From: Phycisphaeraceae bacterium | GTDB lineage: Bacteria; Planctomycetota; Phycisphaerae; Phycisphaerales; Phycisphaeraceae | DNA: 64,000 nt | Assembly (NCBI GenBank): GCA_020851735.1 | Contig: JADZCD010000065.1 | Coordinates: forward strand, 1-64,000 | Direction: 5' to 3' | Shown: in pieces, positions 61,901 to 64,000 of the stretch | Layout: the number at the start of each line of letters is the position of its first letter | Position numbering within the stretch: the first letter of the stretch is position 1 | Translations under genes and position numbers: made by a program | The notes under the pieces: generated by a model | Databases searched by the model: none | What the model saw: the letters and a program-made list of their open reading frames with translations, nothing else | Told to the model about the DNA's origin: nothing

Positions 61901-64000
61901 GGACGTCAGCGCCCCGCGGGCACGAATGAGGCTGCCGTCCTGGATGCTGCCGGCCATGATGGAGACGCGGCCGATGTTCTTGGCCGCGGACAGGGCGCCG
62001 CCGAAGTTACCGGTGCGCTGGTTGTAGGCGAGGATGGAGCCTTCGGTGGCCAGGCGGCCGGTGAAGTCGCCCTGGACGTCGACGGAGTCAAAGGTGTTGC
62101 CGGTGGTGGTGATCCGTCCGCCGTAGGCGCCGCCGGCGCTGCCCAGATTCAGCCGGCCGATGGAGCGGGCGGTGATGCCGCCGGCGATGGCTTCATATTC
62201 GGCCTGGGTGGTGGCCCGCAGATGCACCAGGGAGCCGGTGTCGGCCCGGAAGGAGATAAACCCGGGGTTCGGCGCCAGAGTCGGGTGGAAGGCCACGTCG
62301 CTGATGCGGGTGGCGTTGAGCACGCCCACGTCCGTCCGGGCGGTGGCCTGGGCGGTGGCGGTGTTGATGGTCACTAGACGGTTGAAGACTTCGTCGACGC
62401 CCACGAGCTCGCCGCCGGCGTTAAAGTCCAGGGCGGAGATGGTCAGGGTCGCGCCATCGCGGATATCGGTGATCAGGCCGATCGCCCCGCCGTTCTGCAG
62501 GTTGCCGTCCTGATCGTATTCCCACAGCTGATTGTCAGCGGTGAGCACGAAGACGTGCCCGCCGGCGCCGGCGGCCACCGCCACGTCGAGGACCGCGCTA
62601 TTCAAAGCGGTGCCGGTGGCGTTGCGGGCGAGGGATTGGATACGGGTGAACTGACGGGTGGCGGTGTCAATGGTGCCCAGGGTGGCCACCAGACCGGGGT
62701 TGGTCAGGAATATGCCGCCGACCACGTCGTCGGTGTCATAGGCGTAGGTGGTGTTGCCGCGGATGACAAAGGCGTCCACGTTGCCGCTGATGATGCCGGG
62801 CGTGCCAATGACGATCGAAGAGCCGGGGGTGGTGGTGTCGATCTGCACGAGGGTGGTCACGCCGGCCACGTTGCTTAAGCCCACCAGATTGCCGTTGGCG
62901 TCGAAGCCCATGCCGACGATGTTGGTGGCCCCGCCGGCATTGACCACGCCCACCGAGGTCATGGTGCCGTCGAGGGCGATGGTGACCAGGGTGTCGTTGC
63001 CGCCGGAGTGGGTGATGGCGTAGAGAGTGCCGCCGCTGCTGACGGCCAGGGCGGTGGCGATGTCGGTGACGGCGCCGCCGTTAAGCTGCACGCCCAGATC
63101 GCCGCTGGGGCCGGTGACGTCGATATAGCCGTTGGAGTTGGTGTCGATGGATTCGATCTTCACCAGCGTGGTGGCGACGGCGGTCGGTCCGCCGGGACCG
63201 TCGCGGTCACTGACGAGGGCATAGAGATTGTTGCTGGCGTCAAAGGCCAGGCCGCGGAAGTTGTCGGTGTAGGTATTGGTGAAGACGTCGCGCAACTGGC
63301 CGCGGTCTTCGGCGATGGCGCCGGTGGTCGGGTTGAGGCGCACTAAGTGATCGATGCCGGCGACGGTCTGGATGGCGAACACTTGCCCGCTGCTGTTGAC
63401 GGCCAGATGCCGCAGCGTGACGGCCACGTCGTCCAGGGCCCCCACTTGCACGGTGGTGGACATGTCCAGCAGCTGGGCGACGGCGAAGAGTTGTTCAGCC
63501 GCGAGAGTGTCGATGCCGAAGTCCATGCCGGAGACGGTCAAGGTGGCGCCGCTGAAAGCGTCGGTGACCGTGCCGGCCACGCCGATCAAGGCGCCGGTGG
63601 TCAGGTCCAGGCGGCCGAGCTGGCCGGTGGCGGTGTCAAAGGCCCAGGTCTGGCCGGCAGCGCTGACGGACAAGGAGCGGATAGCGGTGAAGGCTGCGGC
63701 ACCCGGGTGCAGGGCTTCCAAGAGGCCGCTGCCGGCACTGTCGACAATGGTCATGGTGCGGACGGTGCCGCCGATGTACAGAGCGCCGCCGCCCTGGGTC
63801 TGGAAGGAGATCGTGCCGACGTCGCCGCCGATCTTGCCGGCAAAATCATCGCTGAAATCGCGGAAGGTCAGGCTGGTCATCGGGCCGTCGATCCACAGAT
63901 CCGGATCGTCGCTGCCGTCGCCGGCCAGGTCGCCGTCGAAGGCCAGGGTGCCGACGACCGCGTCATCGGCGCTGAGGATGCGGCCGATGGACACCGCGCC
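58961..64000 (-). CDS. giant surface protein, C-terminal part (propeller, beta-helix and metzincin segments)
   Basis: The frame is open to the window edge: at least 1,679 residues, N-terminus missing. From the N-terminal side come beta-propeller-like repeats (GMGFDANGNLVGLSNVAGVTTLVQIDT; 'value / range' motifs) up to about 62250, then short beta-helix-like repeats (GGAYGGRITTTGNTFDSVDVQGDFTG..., about 62200-61350), a PPC-like beta domain (LPYAGNYYLALVPYFVNSIGTYQLSL, about 60500-60200), and a metalloprotease segment with the metzincin motif HELGHVLGLNH at 59536-59504. After it, a stretch resembling flagellin-hook IN motifs (about 59370-59150), and the end LLLRWLA. No PEP-CTERM is present. Likely exported; the adjacent SecA/M50/HlyD genes suggest the route. 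Confidence 0.8.
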   Translation of the reverse strand, partial: GAVSIGRILSADDAVVGTLAFDGDLAGDGSDDPDLWIDGPMTSLTFRDFSDDFAGKIGGDVGTISFQTQGGGALYIGGTVRTMTIVDSAGSGLLEALHPGAAAFTAIRSLSVSAAGQTWAFDTATGQLGRLDLTTGALIGVAGTVTDAFSGATLTVSGMDFGIDTLAAEQLFAVAQLLDMSTTVQVGALDDVAVTLRHLAVNSSGQVFAIQTVAGIDHLVRLNPTTGAIAEDRGQLRDVFTNTYTDNFRGLAFDASNNLYALVSDRDGPGGPTAVATTLVKIESIDTNSNGYIDVTGPSGDLGVQLNGGAVTDIATALAVSSGGTLYAITHSGGNDTLVTIALDGTMTSVGVVNAGGATNIVGMGFDANGNLVGLSNVAGVTTLVQIDTTTPGSSIVIGTPGIISGNVDAFVIRGNTTYAYDTDDVVGGIFLTNPGLVATLGTIDTATRQFTRIQSLARNATGTALNSAVLDVAVAAGAGGHVFVLTADNQLWEYDQDGNLQNGGAIGLITDIRDGATLTISALDFNAGGELVGVDEVFNRLVTINTATAQATARTDVGVLNATRISDVAFHPTLAPNPGFISFRADTGSLVHLRATTQAEYEAIAGGITARSIGRLNLGSAGGAYGGRITTTGNTFDSVDVQGDFTGRLATEGSILAYNQRTGNFGGALSAAKNIGRVSIMAGSIQDGSLIRARGALTSLDQRGGTMGGIIEAGSSGALRFTGNGTATAAIRISGVATSVYFTGNFAGLLEVGSLTSGLTVTGLLDATAEVLVAGSTGTTTLTGGTAVGSLLQVGGNGTTLTVGGTHRGTLAFGGNLTTARVAAMQDAILMAGMDLGTFTASGSVIDSLISAGVAIGADGLYNTADDVIYGGSIRNATFMGDLTNSALVAGVLPDASYGPGIPSSPLVYTGDQTPADVTAYDSAEAGGILPSKIERVTVRGDNSGSALAAANAIGTVTGKFVGTLYQRTYADPIGAPTVVDSYFASDEQFWVVFSEEVNTAFFTLSVDTNNDGLLNGPADVQGSITVRDDLGNVLDDVTLEYVTQTDAYGQTQGVLKIIRIGGFDPDNAVASLDVTLAGNAASPTLVDRSGLRSVLRDFNQDGVSVLGEDPLGTVLDGDGDGSEGGDSTAAVLLEGAGSFLTAASHAALPLVVNQPVTLAETFSNEDDIDIYRITASAYQFLSFSFTADMFMQMALFYQDDQGTTLIDDDSFEAMARYEFHFGGTTTQALELPYAGNYYLALVPYFVNSIGTYQLSLSLAATDDQLDGSLNGDTGLDPDVQVGYVSNTVGQNNNLLGANKPKQLVYLNFDGGRTTQYSRDTDVQAFDASLLNGDVDGYEDVLIDGGMVGITSITGIVDNILAIYQDTPATNPLGQLNVQRFDAADLASITQLDDLPDGLIFTTVDPTTVAGFGSLSAVDFTTVFIGQTDTGWQDPGTLGIAADIDVANMEKADEAVVLLQNFTVYAVDTDLVTELSQYSRALANVAAHELGHVLGLNHQPTDGINFRLVRDDPANGLLAAMHDGAGVDNAAGLADFRITQRNGSTFNINIDTALTVQDVVDLINNTANIQVTAAIDATNARLTLTDASTGGSTFRVTALNGSTAATDLGILKTAAAALINGDPVLTTNSYNAGPGLMAYADDAATLNELNQLGTAILTPTEFEIGNIDTAELLLRWLA

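Overview
The window is GC-rich bacterial chromosome with long, mostly intact genes. It most resembles Planctomycetota, possibly Phycisphaerae. The signs are two PEP-CTERM-type exported proteins, a very large surface-protein gene beside a short SecA homologue and M50/HlyD genes, a type III glutamine synthetase, and intergenic regions full of short palindromic repeats. This placement is inference from gene content; no rRNA gene was found, and I recognised no tRNA gene by eye.

Layout. 1-5752: a partial membrane-anchored protein, then phosphomannomutase/phosphoglucomutase, glutamine synthetase I, a family 2 glycosyltransferase and a GH63-like glycosidase. 5773-11143 (minus strand): PH-domain membrane protein, topA, miaA (with repeat elements inside the reading frame) and an ArsR-type regulator, divergent from a sulfite reductase at 11420. 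13425-24728: a PEP-CTERM protein, aconitase, a RAYT-like transposase flanked by inverted REP hairpins, a cyclophilin, a sigma-70 factor, superoxide dismutase, a chemoreceptor and an SGNH hydrolase. 24725-28291: PEP-CTERM alkaline phosphatase and a PIB-type metal ATPase.

28385-39552 is a membrane locus: three tandem SPFH (HflK/HflC-like) proteins, one ABC ATPase, two ABC-2-like permeases (one divergent) and a 650-residue uncharacterised protein. 39574-48972 holds metabolic and envelope genes: mutarotase, rhomboid protease, SPOR lipoprotein, acyl-activating enzyme, radical SAM protein, rpiB and a second chemoreceptor. 49206-51386 is glnN (GSIII) behind a well-matched sigma-54 promoter; nitrogen assimilation therefore appears twice in the window.

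52021-64000 (minus strand) is the strongest candidate for an undescribed system. DUF3467 protein, a GAF-HlyD adaptor, a PqqD-M50-HlyD fusion and a short SecA-like ATPase form a compact cluster immediately downstream of a >5 kb gene for a giant protein with beta-propeller-like and beta-helix-like repeats and a metzincin zinc motif. I infer a dedicated export and/or processing pathway for giant surface proteins.

The second theme is repeats. At least five short families recur: hairpins with covarying stems and a constant TTCC/GGAA tetraloop, CCCCGGAAG arrays that often start directly after stop codons, hairpins built from heptanucleotide repeats, a CACACA(T/G)CA hairpin, and a CACCGCTT(A/G)CTGACG element. 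Several copies lie inside coding sequence (miaA, SPFH proteins, radical SAM N-terminus, the partial gene at 1-313).
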